This document shows, one piece after another, positions 1 through 5,638 of a stretch of DNA of 5,638 nucleotides (positions within the stretch are counted from its first letter, which is position 1; every line of letters begins with the position of its first letter). Position numbers and translations under genes: made by a program. The stretch comes from Coraliomargarita sinensis (GTDB lineage: Bacteria > Verrucomicrobiota > Verrucomicrobiia > Opitutales > Coraliomargaritaceae): NCBI RefSeq assembly GCF_003185655.1, contig NZ_QHJQ01000020.1:1-5638 (forward strand), in the 5' to 3' direction. The notes beneath the pieces are model-generated. The model searched no databases. It was not told where the DNA came from and worked only from the letters and a program-made list of their open reading frames with translations.

Positions 1-1
1 T

Positions 2-190
2 CGCGGTTCAGAAATCATCACAGACGAAGTAAGAAAAAGGGCTACAACTGTCGAAAAGTTATCCTCCCAATCCAATTTTGATGACTCCTTATTGATTGGA
101 AGTCTCTTGGCAATTTTTGGTTTCATCCTATTATCTACCGGCTCCAGAAAACTCAGGGCAGAACCAGCCGGCTCAGGTCAACCCATGTAA
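2..190 (+). CDS. C1: C-terminal end of a membrane protein (5' partial)
   Basis: An open frame enters from the left edge and stops at TAA 188-190, giving the last 62 residues of a protein whose start lies upstream. The visible part is a polar segment (about residues 1-30) followed by one hydrophobic helix, beginning SLLIGSLLAIFGFILL and closed by a basic SRKLR cap. This suggests a C-terminal membrane anchor with a short cytosolic tail. The last ten residues (AEPAGSGQPM) are encoded inside the attC site, because the frame crosses R'' at 158-164 and ends in the loop. R'' is GCAGAAC, so the cassette should begin with GTTCTGC upstream of the window. No family is recognised. The frame is supported by lack of internal stops, the clear helix and the basic cap after it. 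Confidence 0.75.
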   Translation, partial: RGSEIITDEVRKRATTVEKLSSQSNFDDSLLIGSLLAIFGFILLSTGSRKLRAEPAGSGQPM

Positions 191-261
191 CCCGCCCGAT
201 AATCCGAGAATCACTTGAACTACACACTCGTGAGGCTGGGTGCCTGGCCTCGACGTTCTCC
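158..261 (+). other. attC: attC site of C1 (C1/C2 junction), 104 bases
   Basis: R'' is GCAGAAC (158-164) and R' is GTTCTCC (255-261). After R'' come CAGCC, the box GGC, an extrahelical T, then CAGG and ACCCA pairing with TGGGT and CCTG on the right arm; box GCC and TCGACG lead into R'. This is the longest of the nine sites, with a loop of about 50 bases between the inner arms that holds the stop codon of C1. Confidence 0.92.
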
Positions 262-267
262 AAAACA

Positions 268-708
268 ATGAGTAAAAAAGTAAAAATATTTTGGTTGCCG
301 TTGTTTTTTGTTCTTGGGGCGTGCCTCGGTGGTGCTATTGGCTTAAGCTACTTTCCAAAGTCTATCGATGTGATTGATGGTCGTGTCTTTATAGATGGGA
401 ACTTTCCAATTGGATTAGGAAAGAAATATGACCGTTTTCACCAGGTAATTCATCTCTTCACTGTTGATGGAATAAACGTAAATGGACAAATCAAAGGAAT
501 TGAAATTGATCAAATCTACCAGATCATATCGATGATTGAAGAAGAGGACAACTCTCCTGTATTATCTATTAGGTTTATATCTAAAGATAGAATTGAAGTA
601 AATACTGGTAAAACACGTGGCCCCCTAGATGGAGGAGGAAACCTCTACATGCTTCATCTAAAGGATGGCGAATGGCAAATTATGGATAGAGGGTCTTGGG
701 TGAGCTAA
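268..708 (+). CDS. C2: small membrane- or lipid-anchored protein of unknown function
   Basis: This 146-residue protein opens with a basic MSKKVK segment and a long hydrophobic stretch (residues 7-29). LGAC at 16-19 is a good lipobox, so Cys19 could be lipidated. The hydrophobic run continues past it, so an uncleaved N-terminal membrane anchor is equally possible. The rest should face the periplasm and alternates beta-like strands with short turns. It ends in a Gly- and Trp-rich section that includes TRGPLDGGG and DGEWQIMDRGSW. I recognise no family and assign no function. The start lies 6 bases after R', as in most neighbouring cassettes, with only an A-rich leader and no Shine-Dalgarno. The stop falls 10 bases before R'' at 719. 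Confidence 0.88.
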   Translation: MSKKVKIFWLPLFFVLGACLGGAIGLSYFPKSIDVIDGRVFIDGNFPIGLGKKYDRFHQVIHLFTVDGINVNGQIKGIEIDQIYQIISMIEEEDNSPVLSIRFISKDRIEVNTGKTRGPLDGGGNLYMLHLKDGEWQIMDRGSWVS

Positions 709-718
709 ACAAAACTGG

Positions 719-774
719 GGAGAACCAGACGCAGTGGGCAACGGCTAAAGCCGCGCCCATGCTCGACGTTAGAA
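719..774 (+). other. attC: attC site of C2 (C2/C3 junction), 56 bases, short type
   Basis: R'' is GGAGAAC (719-725) and R' is GTTAGAA (768-774). The left arm has CAGAC, box GCA, extrahelical G and TGGGC, pairing with GCCCA, box TGC and TCGACG. A second hairpin, CGGC-TAAA-GCCG, caps the site. The apex is almost the same as in the attC at 4495-4550, although the cassettes are unrelated. Confidence 0.95.
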
Positions 775-780
775 AAATAA

Positions 781-1743
781 ATGCCTAAAAGAACTAACGA
801 GTTCCAAGAAGTCGTGGACAGCATACAGAGGTTGTTTGCCCCAAAGAACGCGGAGATAACTACCTCAGCGATGGTTGCGCCGCTCCACGGGGGAACTCCT
901 CGTGAAGTAGATATCCTTGTGAAATTTAAAACAGAATTGGGTATCCCTTTTACTCTGGCGGTAGAAGCAAAGGATCATTCTCGACCAATCGACTCAATGG
1001 GAGTCGAAAACTATATCGGTAAATACAACAACACTGGTGGGATAAGGGTCGATAAAGTCCTGATTGTAGCCCACTCATTCACGTCTACGGCAAAAACACG
1101 TGCAAATGACTTAGGTTTCAGTCTTCACACCTTAAACGAATTAAACGAACAAATCGTTGGCCAATTCGAGCGAGACAATCAGGATGATTCGGGCGCATGG
1201 TGGCTGAACAAAAATGCTAAAAAGGAAGAAGGGCACAAGCGGGTCGAAGTCGATTTGTTTGCTTTTGATGGCAGTAAGTTGCCATTGAATACGACAGTTG
1301 TGGCGCCTAGAAAAACAAAGAAGAATTTAGGCACCGCACGAGAGTGGGCCGATAGAATTCTGGAGTTTACGGCTGCGCCATTTGCAAATGAACAGTTTCG
1401 AGAATGGGCGGGAGTAATGATCAATCCTATTCTCGAAGCGAAATTTTCGGACCATAAAGGGTGGATTGGAAAGAAGAGCGTTAAATTAGACAAGATGACG
1501 TTTGATTTTGGCATGCGAATGCAATTTCCCAAAATGCAGTCCAAGGAATTTGAACTTGAAGCTGATGATGGTGAAACAAAGCGAATTGTTCAGGAGATTG
1601 GAGAAAACAAAGGCACTAAGCTTAAGGTTACTTATGAACACAAAAAAGGCAGTGACTCAGCTGAAGCTATCAGAGTTGATCATGTGAATGCTGATGGATC
1701 ACCTCCAGAATCAAAGAGGATCATCAAGAAAATCAAATTCTAA
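781..1743 (+). CDS. C3: PD-(D/E)XK (Mrr-like) restriction endonuclease family protein
   Basis: The 320-residue protein carries a nuclease-like N-terminal domain. EVDILVKF (residues 42-49) supplies Asp44, and LAVEAKD (59-65) supplies the E-x-K pair Glu62/Lys64; the two strands are separated by a loop containing GIPF. This matches the core of restriction-endonuclease-like folds such as Mrr_cat, in which these residues bind the catalytic metal. A Rossmann-like strand follows at about 91-98 (DKVLIVAH). Residues from about 115 onwards, including a Trp-rich patch and a charged lysine-rich C-terminus, match nothing I recognise and may recognise the target. No methyltransferase, translocase or partner accompanies it, so a stand-alone type IV-like or invader-directed nuclease is plausible. 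Cleavage activity is inferred, not shown. The start is 6 bases after R'. The TAA stop lies inside R'' (TTCTAAC), so coding sequence fills the cassette. Confidence 0.85.
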   Translation: MPKRTNEFQEVVDSIQRLFAPKNAEITTSAMVAPLHGGTPREVDILVKFKTELGIPFTLAVEAKDHSRPIDSMGVENYIGKYNNTGGIRVDKVLIVAHSFTSTAKTRANDLGFSLHTLNELNEQIVGQFERDNQDDSGAWWLNKNAKKEEGHKRVEVDLFAFDGSKLPLNTTVVAPRKTKKNLGTAREWADRILEFTAAPFANEQFREWAGVMINPILEAKFSDHKGWIGKKSVKLDKMTFDFGMRMQFPKMQSKEFELEADDGETKRIVQEIGENKGTKLKVTYEHKKGSDSAEAIRVDHVNADGSPPESKRIIKKIKF

Positions 1744-1811
1744 CAAGTCGATAGTGGACAACTCCGTTCGCTCGTCCCTCGCTCACTCCGCGCCACATCT
1801 CCACGATCTAC
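1738..1811 (+). other. attC: attC site of C3 (C3/C4 junction), 74 bases
   Basis: R'' is TTCTAAC (1738-1744), which contains the stop codon of C3; R' is GATCTAC (1805-1811), with A in place of the usual first T. The left arm has AAGTC, box GAT, extrahelical A and GTGG; the right arm has CCAC, box ATC and TCCACG. The loop at 1759-1789 is 30 of 31 bases identical to the loop of the next attC (2143-2173). Confidence 0.93.
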
Positions 1812-1817
1812 AAGAAA

Positions 1818-2081
1818 ATGAAAAATAAACGAATTGCATCCGAGTGGCTTTTCTTCGTTGGAGCCTTTCTTTTTGGGATTTTAGCACTTCCGATACTCAT
1901 CCTCCCTTTTCTTTTTAGCGTCTTAGAATGGGGGAACTATTTACCGATAATATTTTATAAAAGCCTCTTCTCCCATGATTGGATGATTGCCTGGGGAATA
2001 ACTCTTGGACCATATATTTTGGTCCAATTTATCCGATCAATTGTCTGGTCAGTAAAAATATTGAAAGAAGATTCAGATTAA
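1818..2081 (+). CDS. C4: 87-residue two-helix membrane protein
   Basis: This is a short, very hydrophobic protein. After a basic, polar start (MKNKRIASE) comes one long helix at about residues 10-36, rich in Phe, Leu and Ile with a PILILP centre. A second helix lies at about 54-78 (beginning WMIAWGITLGPYILVQF). A charged tail ends the chain. It should be an inner-membrane protein; no family is recognised. The start is 6 bases after R'. This cassette has the most unused sequence of the set, 41 bases between the stop and R'' at 2123, which shows no open frame or clear signal. Its cores are GATCTAC and GTAGATC, the first of two cassettes with the GAT triplet. Confidence 0.82.
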   Translation: MKNKRIASEWLFFVGAFLFGILALPILILPFLFSVLEWGNYLPIIFYKSLFSHDWMIAWGITLGPYILVQFIRSIVWSVKILKEDSD

Positions 2082-2122
2082 CGGAACAGCGGAAAACCCT
2101 AAGACAAAAAGAGAAAACAAGT

Positions 2123-2195
2123 GTAGATCCAGTCGGAGGTCTCAACTCCGTTCGCTCGTGCCTCGCTCACTCCTTGAGACTCCTCTACGTTAGTC
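2123..2195 (+). other. attC: attC site of C4 (C4/C5 junction), 73 bases
   Basis: R'' is GTAGATC (2123-2129) and R' is GTTAGTC (2189-2195). The left arm has CAGTC, box GGA, extrahelical G and GTCTCAA; the right arm has TTGAGAC, box TCC and TCTACG. The seven-base inner stem is perfect. The same GTCTCAA/TTGAGAC stem occurs in the attC at 3801-3871. Confidence 0.95.
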
Positions 2196-2202
2196 AGAAA
2201 AA

Positions 2203-2781
2203 ATGAACTGGAAAGAATTCATCGCCACAATCATTGATAGCCTCGCATGGCCTGCGGTTGTTATCGTTGCATTCTTTGTGTTCAAAGAACGGCTTGGAGC
2301 CGTTTTAGCTAAGCTTGCAAAAGTGAAGTATAAAGACCTCGAGCTGGACTTCGAAAAATTACGCGAACAAGCGAAAGAAATAGAATCAAAAGAACCTGAG
2401 GTTAACCCTTCTGAGGGACCGTCAAATCCTACCTTATCATCGCTTGAAGATCAGATATTGAATTCAGTAGAGTCGGCACCATCAGCAGCTATTCTATTGG
2501 CATGGTCTGCGGTTGAAGCATCCCTTGCTAGTGCCGTAGCGCGTTTGGCGATTTCACCAGAAAGCCCTTCGTATCGATCCCCGCTTCATAATATTGAGGT
2601 TCTTCATAAGCATAGCGGGATACAAAAAATGGAAATCCAATTATTGCATGAAATGAGGATGCTTCGAAATAAGGTTTCACATGAGCATGAGACCCTAAAA
2701 AGGATCAGCTCTGAACAAGCAGAAGATTATACCTCTACAGCATTCAAACTCATAAAGATCCTTAACTCACTCGACAGGAAA

Positions 2782-2787
<6 letters not shown>
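2203..2787 (+). CDS. C5: membrane-anchored HEPN-like protein
   Basis: The 194-residue protein has one N-terminal membrane helix (residues 7-27, ending AFFVFKERL) and then a charged, probably coiled segment (about 33-64, KYKDLELDFEKLREQAKEIE). A Pro/Ser-rich linker (65-78) leads to an all-helical C-terminal domain (about 80-192). In that domain, helix SAAILLAWSAVEASLASAVARL precedes MRMLRNKVSHE. Arg155 and His160 form an R-x4-H motif preceded by Leu and followed by Glu, which is typical of HEPN-type proteins including DUF4145-like ones, many of them RNases in defence or toxin systems. I infer that the helical domain is cytosolic and membrane-tethered. Catalytic activity is not certain, since some HEPN domains are inactive. 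The start is 7 bases after R'. The stop TAA (2785-2787) lies within R''. No antitoxin or partner is adjacent. Confidence 0.83.
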
Positions 2788-2853
<66 letters not shown>

Positions 2854-2857
2854 AAAA

Positions 2858-3265
2858 ATGGGTGAAATTACAGAGTTAGAGCAAATCGATCCACCAAGCA
2901 CCCTCCAATGGATTGAAGCCTACTATCAAGAAATCGGGATCCTGAATCTGATAATCATCCTTATTTCCCTCGCGGCCTGTTTGTTTACGGCTCTAAAGAC
3001 AAAATCAGAGAATAAAGAGAAACACTTTCGACGCATCTGTATCATTGGAATATTCACATCAAGTTGGTTAATCTTTGACTCAGCAAAAGATCTAGTAAAT
3101 TGCTTTAACTACAGCACCACAGACGGGAAAATGCCCGTTGAAATGGTTCTTACGAGCATTGGTGAGAGAGCATTCCAGATCCAAGCAATTGCACTACATA
3201 TGGCAATGATTGCAGCCCTATTACTCTTGGTCCACTCAAAGAAAGATGGTATATCCAGCCGGTAG
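2858..3265 (+). CDS. C6: three-helix membrane protein of unknown function
   Basis: I place the start at ATG 2858, 4 bases after R', giving 135 residues. The same frame is open back to an ATG at 2795, but those 21 extra codons would be the previous cassette's attC and are not part of C6. The protein has an acidic N-terminus (MGEITELEQIDPP) and three hydrophobic segments: about residues 26-45 (beginning GILNLIIILISLAACLF), 60-78 (ICIIGIFTSSWLIF) and 109-129 (ending MAMIAALLLLVHS). A cytosolic loop rich in Lys and Arg (KTKSENKEKHFRR) joins the first two helices. No family is recognised. The stop TAG (3263-3265) lies inside the attC, so the last four residues (ISSR) come from the recombination site. 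The cores are GATATAC and GTATATC. Confidence 0.85.
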   Translation: MGEITELEQIDPPSTLQWIEAYYQEIGILNLIIILISLAACLFTALKTKSENKEKHFRRICIIGIFTSSWLIFDSAKDLVNCFNYSTTDGKMPVEMVLTSIGERAFQIQAIALHMAMIAALLLLVHSKKDGISSR

Positions 3266-3317
3266 TATCAACTCCGTTCCGCTGCGCTCCACTACGTGAT
3301 ACACCTCATCGTTCGAT
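3249..3317 (+). other. attC: attC site of C6 (C6/C7 junction), 69 bases
   Basis: R'' is GTATATC (3249-3255) and R' is GTTCGAT (3311-3317). The left arm has CAGCC, box GGT, extrahelical A and GTATCA; the right arm has TGATAC, box ACC and TCATCG. The last two bases of R' are the first two of the C7 start codon. Confidence 0.94.
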
Positions 3318-3800
3318 GAAGAAAATTTCACAACTTACCCTGCTGCTCATTCTTCTCATATCGAGCGCTTCCTGCTCGGAAACGAAGGAAGCAGCTTTGT
3401 ATACTTCATCGATAACTTTACCAGCTGAGCAGCACGAACTCCACCACTTGTTGCTTCGGGAATACCGAAAGAAAATACCTAAAACAGAGAAAACAAATTA
3501 CCCATCGATCTACGAAAAGAATAAGGATGGCGTCACTAACCCATACGTAGAATTCATCTTCGGAGATGATGTCAAAGGCGGTGAGCTAAAAAAGAATCTG
3601 AAAGAATACCTAACCACAAATCCTGACCAAGCTGGGGATTATTACAGTCTCTGGACAATTTTCTACCTGGAGCAGATAGGCATTAAAATCTCAGATCTAG
3701 AAGGCGGAAGGGTCGAAGCAAGCAGCTCAGAATTGAAGATTACCGCACGGCAAGAAGAGGTAGAGTATCTCGAAGAACTTTTAAATCAAACAAATGAATG

Positions 3801-3801
<1 letters not shown>
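3316..3801 (+). CDS. C7: probable lipoprotein of unknown function
   Basis: The 161-residue protein begins with a clear export signal: basic MKK, a Leu/Ile-rich core (residues 7-15) and SASC at 17-20. Cys20 as the lipidated residue fits, although Ser at -3 is less usual than Leu. The mature part is hydrophilic, with a His-rich section (EQHELHHLLLREYRKK) and a C-terminal section ELKITARQEEVEYLEELL. The latter weakly resembles the strand-helix repeats of secretin-type N domains; I treat this as a hint only. The start is unusual: ATG overlaps the last two bases of R' (GTTCGATG), so there is no leader within the cassette and no ribosome-binding site of its own. The stop TGA ends on the first base of R'' (ATCGAAC). 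Coding sequence therefore spans from core to core. Confidence 0.84.
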
Positions 3802-3871
<70 letters not shown>

Positions 3872-3879
3872 AAAAAATT

Positions 3880-4494
3880 ATGAAGCTGCCAGATTTTATC
3901 GATGAGCTCATTCCATTGCCTGGGTGCTTCTTGGTCTTTGACGATGATGATAAATCTGAGGCCGAAGACGAGGAAGAAAAAGTATTCCTAGATTCGTCAA
4001 AAGATCCCGAAAAAGCTGAAGCCGTGCTAGGAGTTTTTAGAATGAGCAAAAGCAATAGCATTAGTCTCCTACAAGAAGCTACGGTTTTAAATGAAAATGG
4101 ATTTTACCCTAGGGCTGCAGCTTTAGCTATCATGTCTTACGAAGAGCTTGGAAAGTCACAGATTGCGGCAGATTACTACACTAAGTTAATCCCGGAAAGC
4201 ATTTACAAAGCTGCTTTCCGAAAGCACGAAAAAACAGCATATACAAGCAGGCATCGAGCTATCGGCAACCATGAGAAGGTAAAGCATGGTTTTTACATAA
4301 ATAAGTCCATTGCCCGAGAACTAGAAACAATGAGACAGCGAGCACTTTACGTAGATGAAAACAATAACCCGAGTGAGTCATTTTCTAAGGATGACGCAGA
4401 GCTGATCATCAGCAAAGTGGCTGAACACCAAAGAGCGATTGAGCATGCAGAGCAGTTGAATTGTCGGATTGGCTCCAAAGCATTATTTAAATAA
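3880..4494 (+). CDS. C8: AbiV-like HEPN abortive-infection protein
   Basis: The 204-residue protein has a helical core matching the AbiV group of HEPN proteins. SLLQEATVLNENGFYPRAAALAIMSYEELGK (residues 62-92, written here in parts: ALAIMSYEELGK at 81-92) is the signature helix pair with the E-E-L-G-K motif. FRKHEKT (113-119) and RAIGNH (126-131) follow; the latter is an R-x4-H motif like the HEPN RNase motif. AbiV from Lactococcus lactis aborts phage infection by shutting down translation after sensing a phage protein; a similar role here is inferred from family. The first 50 residues are atypical, with a strongly acidic run (DDDDKSEAEDEEEK, 21-34), perhaps a sensor or interaction tail. An alternative start at Met55 would remove it, but ATG 3880, 8 bases after R', fits the array rule. 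The stop directly precedes R''. Confidence 0.84.
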   Translation: MKLPDFIDELIPLPGCFLVFDDDDKSEAEDEEEKVFLDSSKDPEKAEAVLGVFRMSKSNSISLLQEATVLNENGFYPRAAALAIMSYEELGKSQIAADYYTKLIPESIYKAAFRKHEKTAYTSRHRAIGNHEKVKHGFYINKSIARELETMRQRALYVDENNNPSESFSKDDAELIISKVAEHQRAIEHAEQLNCRIGSKALFK

Positions 4495-4550
4495 ACAGAA
4501 CAAGGCAGTGGTGGCAACGGCTAACGCCGCGCCACACTTCGACGTTAGGG
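4495..4550 (+). other. attC: attC site of C8 (C8/C9 junction), 56 bases, short type
   Basis: R'' is ACAGAAC (4495-4501) and R' is GTTAGGG (4544-4550). The left arm has AAGGC, box AGT, extrahelical G and GTGGC; the right arm has GCCAC, box ACT and TCGACG. The apex is a CGGC-TAAC-GCCG hairpin, nearly the same as in the attC at 719-774. Confidence 0.95.
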
Positions 4551-4556
4551 AAAAGA

Positions 4557-5354
4557 ATGAAAAAGCAGACAAACGCGATCTTAGCAGCTTGCTGTGTCCT
4601 TTTCTTAAATTTGCAGGCCGTAACAGATACTTCAAAGTCTGACAAAGAAACCAAGTTCCAACTCAAACTTTCAAAGCAATACGGGGAATCCTTTGTATAT
4701 GGGGAATTACAGGTTTCAGCCGGGTTTTACCCATATGATCCCATCATACTGTTCGCGGGAAATGAAGATAAAGCCCTGTTTCAGTGCAACCTTGTTCCAG
4801 TCGTATCGAACAGCCGTAACAAGAGACTGGATTATGAGAGAACCTTCACATTTGGAATAGAGCCAGAGATTGTCACTCACGGTAAGATATTTATCTCCGG
4901 TCAAGAGATATTACTGCGCGATCAAGTCGTAGAAGTGTTCGACTCCCCGGACCAGGCAAGAATGAGGGAAAAAGCAGAATACCTTAGGAGTGTCCAGGAG
5001 TCAGATTTCCCATTCTTTAAAGCACTTGATAGCACCTATGAGAAAAAAGAAACTAATCTTAATAAAGCGAATATAGAAGAGGCTTTCCACGCCTTGTTCC
5101 CTGAATGGGAGATCGGTTCGATAGACCAGGCAGTAGATCTAGATAGAACCGTTAACATCACACTAAATCACGATAGTGGAAAACATCTCTTATTTATGCT
5201 TATTCATTACTATGAAATTAGAATCGTAGAAGATGAGGGTAAGATACGCATCACAGGGATACCAGAAGTAGATGCACAGCCCACAAAGCAGATATTGTAT
5301 TCAGAGCTAACAAGAAAACCAAACCCTAACCAGGCTAGAGAGGCAACGCCATAG
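4557..5354 (+). CDS. C9: exported protein of unknown function
   Basis: The 265-residue protein begins with a Sec-type signal peptide: MKKQTN, a hydrophobic core (residues 7-17) and a possible cleavage site after LQA (19-21). LAAC at 9-12 resembles a lipobox but the hydrophobic stretch before it is too short, so I favour signal peptidase I. The first half (about 30-125) alternates beta-like strands (LKLSKQYGESFVYGELQVS; KIFISGQEILLRDQVVEVF). A helical linker follows (about 130-175) and then a second alpha/beta part with FHALFPEWEIGSI and a closing pair of strands around YYEIRIVEDEGKIRITG. I recognise no family. The start is 6 bases after R', with GGGAAAAG upstream as the nearest thing to a Shine-Dalgarno here. 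The frame crosses R'' (CCCTAAC), and its final nine residues, PNQAREATP, are encoded by the attC. Confidence 0.86.
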   Translation: MKKQTNAILAACCVLFLNLQAVTDTSKSDKETKFQLKLSKQYGESFVYGELQVSAGFYPYDPIILFAGNEDKALFQCNLVPVVSNSRNKRLDYERTFTFGIEPEIVTHGKIFISGQEILLRDQVVEVFDSPDQARMREKAEYLRSVQESDFPFFKALDSTYEKKETNLNKANIEEAFHALFPEWEIGSIDQAVDLDRTVNITLNHDSGKHLLFMLIHYYEIRIVEDEGKIRITGIPEVDAQPTKQILYSELTRKPNPNQAREATP

Positions 5355-5378
5355 GCGCGCCTCCTCTTGACGTTCTGG
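5324..5378 (+). other. attC: attC site of C9 (C9/C10 junction), 55 bases, short type
   Basis: R'' is CCCTAAC (5324-5330) and R' is GTTCTGG (5372-5378). The left arm has CAGGC, box TAG (imperfect against CTC), extrahelical A and GAGGC; the right arm has GCCTC, box CTC and TTGACG. The apex is GCC-ATA-GGC. It holds the C9 stop codon. Confidence 0.93.
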
Positions 5379-5385
5379 GAAAGAA

Positions 5386-5638
5386 ATGAAATACCACGAT
5401 TACAACATCCTATCGTACTCAGTGGATTGCCGGGAAGGCGTGATTGCGATGAATATCGGACGTCCGAATCAGCCAGAGATCGCGAATGAAAAAATAATCT
5501 TTTCAGGAGTTGTCGGGTATCACTTCAAAGATGCAATGGGGTCGATCATTTTGGACCTCGAAGAAAAAGAAATAAAAGAATTCATTGAGAAGAAATCTGA
5601 AGCATTCGCAGAATCTTACAGACTTCATGGAATCCCAA
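5386..5638 (+). CDS. C10: N-terminal part of an unknown cytosolic protein (3' partial)
   Basis: An open frame starts at ATG 5386, 7 bases after R', and runs off the right edge with no stop, giving 84 complete codons. It begins MKYHDYNILSYSVD and has no signal peptide or membrane helix, unlike most of the neighbours. The pattern is strand-rich at first (YNILSYSVD; VIAMNIG; KIIFSGVVGYHF; SIILDLEE) and then one charged helix (about residues 62-80, IKEFIEKKSEAFAESYRL). This suggests a small alpha/beta domain; I do not recognise the family. Its leader GAAAGAA is purine-only. By the core rule its attC, downstream of the window, should begin with CCAGAAC. Confidence 0.8.
   Translation, partial: MKYHDYNILSYSVDCREGVIAMNIGRPNQPEIANEKIIFSGVVGYHFKDAMGSIILDLEEKEIKEFIEKKSEAFAESYRLHGIP

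Noticed and set aside
719..774. attC hairpins as rho-independent terminators
   Set aside because: Stems are G+C-rich, but none is followed by a T run; instead an A-rich leader follows. An effect on transcription cannot be excluded, but terminator calls are unsupported.
1179..1544. Minus-strand open frame of 121 codons inside C3
   Set aside because: It is antisense to the nuclease gene, has no cassette boundary of its own and no recognisable domain.
1502..1687. Plus-strand frame of 61 codons inside C3
   Set aside because: Out-of-frame shadow of the nuclease gene with no start signal.
1979..2206. Plus-strand frame of 75 codons overlapping C4 and its attC
   Set aside because: It crosses the cassette boundary and overlaps the C4 membrane helix in another frame; composition is not protein-like.
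3721..3800. C7 C-terminus as a secretin N-domain
   Set aside because: Only a short strand-helix resemblance; no pore domain and the protein is too short for a secretin.
4716..4904. Minus-strand frame of 62 codons inside C9
   Set aside because: Antisense shadow of the exported protein, no supporting signal.

Overview
The window is an integron gene-cassette array: eight complete cassettes between two partial ones, all reading on the + strand, separated by nine attC recombination sites. No integrase, attI site or array promoter lies in the window, so this is an internal stretch, most likely of a chromosomal (sedentary) integron. The strongest proof is internal. The 7-base core at the left end of each complete cassette (R') is the exact reverse complement of the 7-base core near its right end (R''). 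This holds for 8 of 8 cassettes although the cores all differ, and it is what excision as a circle predicts. All nine attC sites also follow one layout: R'', 5 bases, a 3-base paired box, one extrahelical base, an inner stem and loop, the complementary 3-base box, 6 bases ending in CG, then R'.

Cassette spans, taking the cut after the G of R', are: C1 1-255 (partial), C2 256-768, C3 769-1805, C4 1806-2189, C5 2190-2847, C6 2848-3311, C7 3312-3865, C8 3866-4544, C9 4545-5372 and C10 5373-5638 (partial). Each holds one gene with almost no spare sequence. Starts lie 4-8 bases after R' (in C7 the ATG overlaps R'). Stops lie close to or inside the attC. There is no stretch over 300 bases without a gene.

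Gene content: C1, the end of a protein with a C-terminal membrane helix; C2, a small membrane or lipid-anchored protein; C3, a solitary PD-(D/E)XK, Mrr-like nuclease; C4, an 87-residue two-helix membrane protein; C5, a membrane-anchored protein with a HEPN-like RNKVSH motif; C6, a three-helix membrane protein; C7, a probable lipoprotein; C8, an AbiV-like HEPN abortive-infection protein; C9, an exported protein of unknown function; C10, the start of an unknown cytosolic protein. Three cassettes (C3, C5, C8) look like anti-phage or nucleic-acid-targeting functions, and seven of ten products are membrane-bound or exported.

The host looks like a Gram-negative, probably aquatic bacterium with moderate G+C genes and more G+C-rich attC loops. 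The starts have no convincing Shine-Dalgarno, only short A-rich leaders. I lean weakly to Verrucomicrobiota or a relative, but nothing here fixes the phylum. The most unusual features are two cassettes with GAT instead of GTT core triplets, changed in compensating fashion at both ends, and the reuse of near-identical attC loops with different stems. The genes probably do not form one pathway; they are independently acquired units sharing an array.
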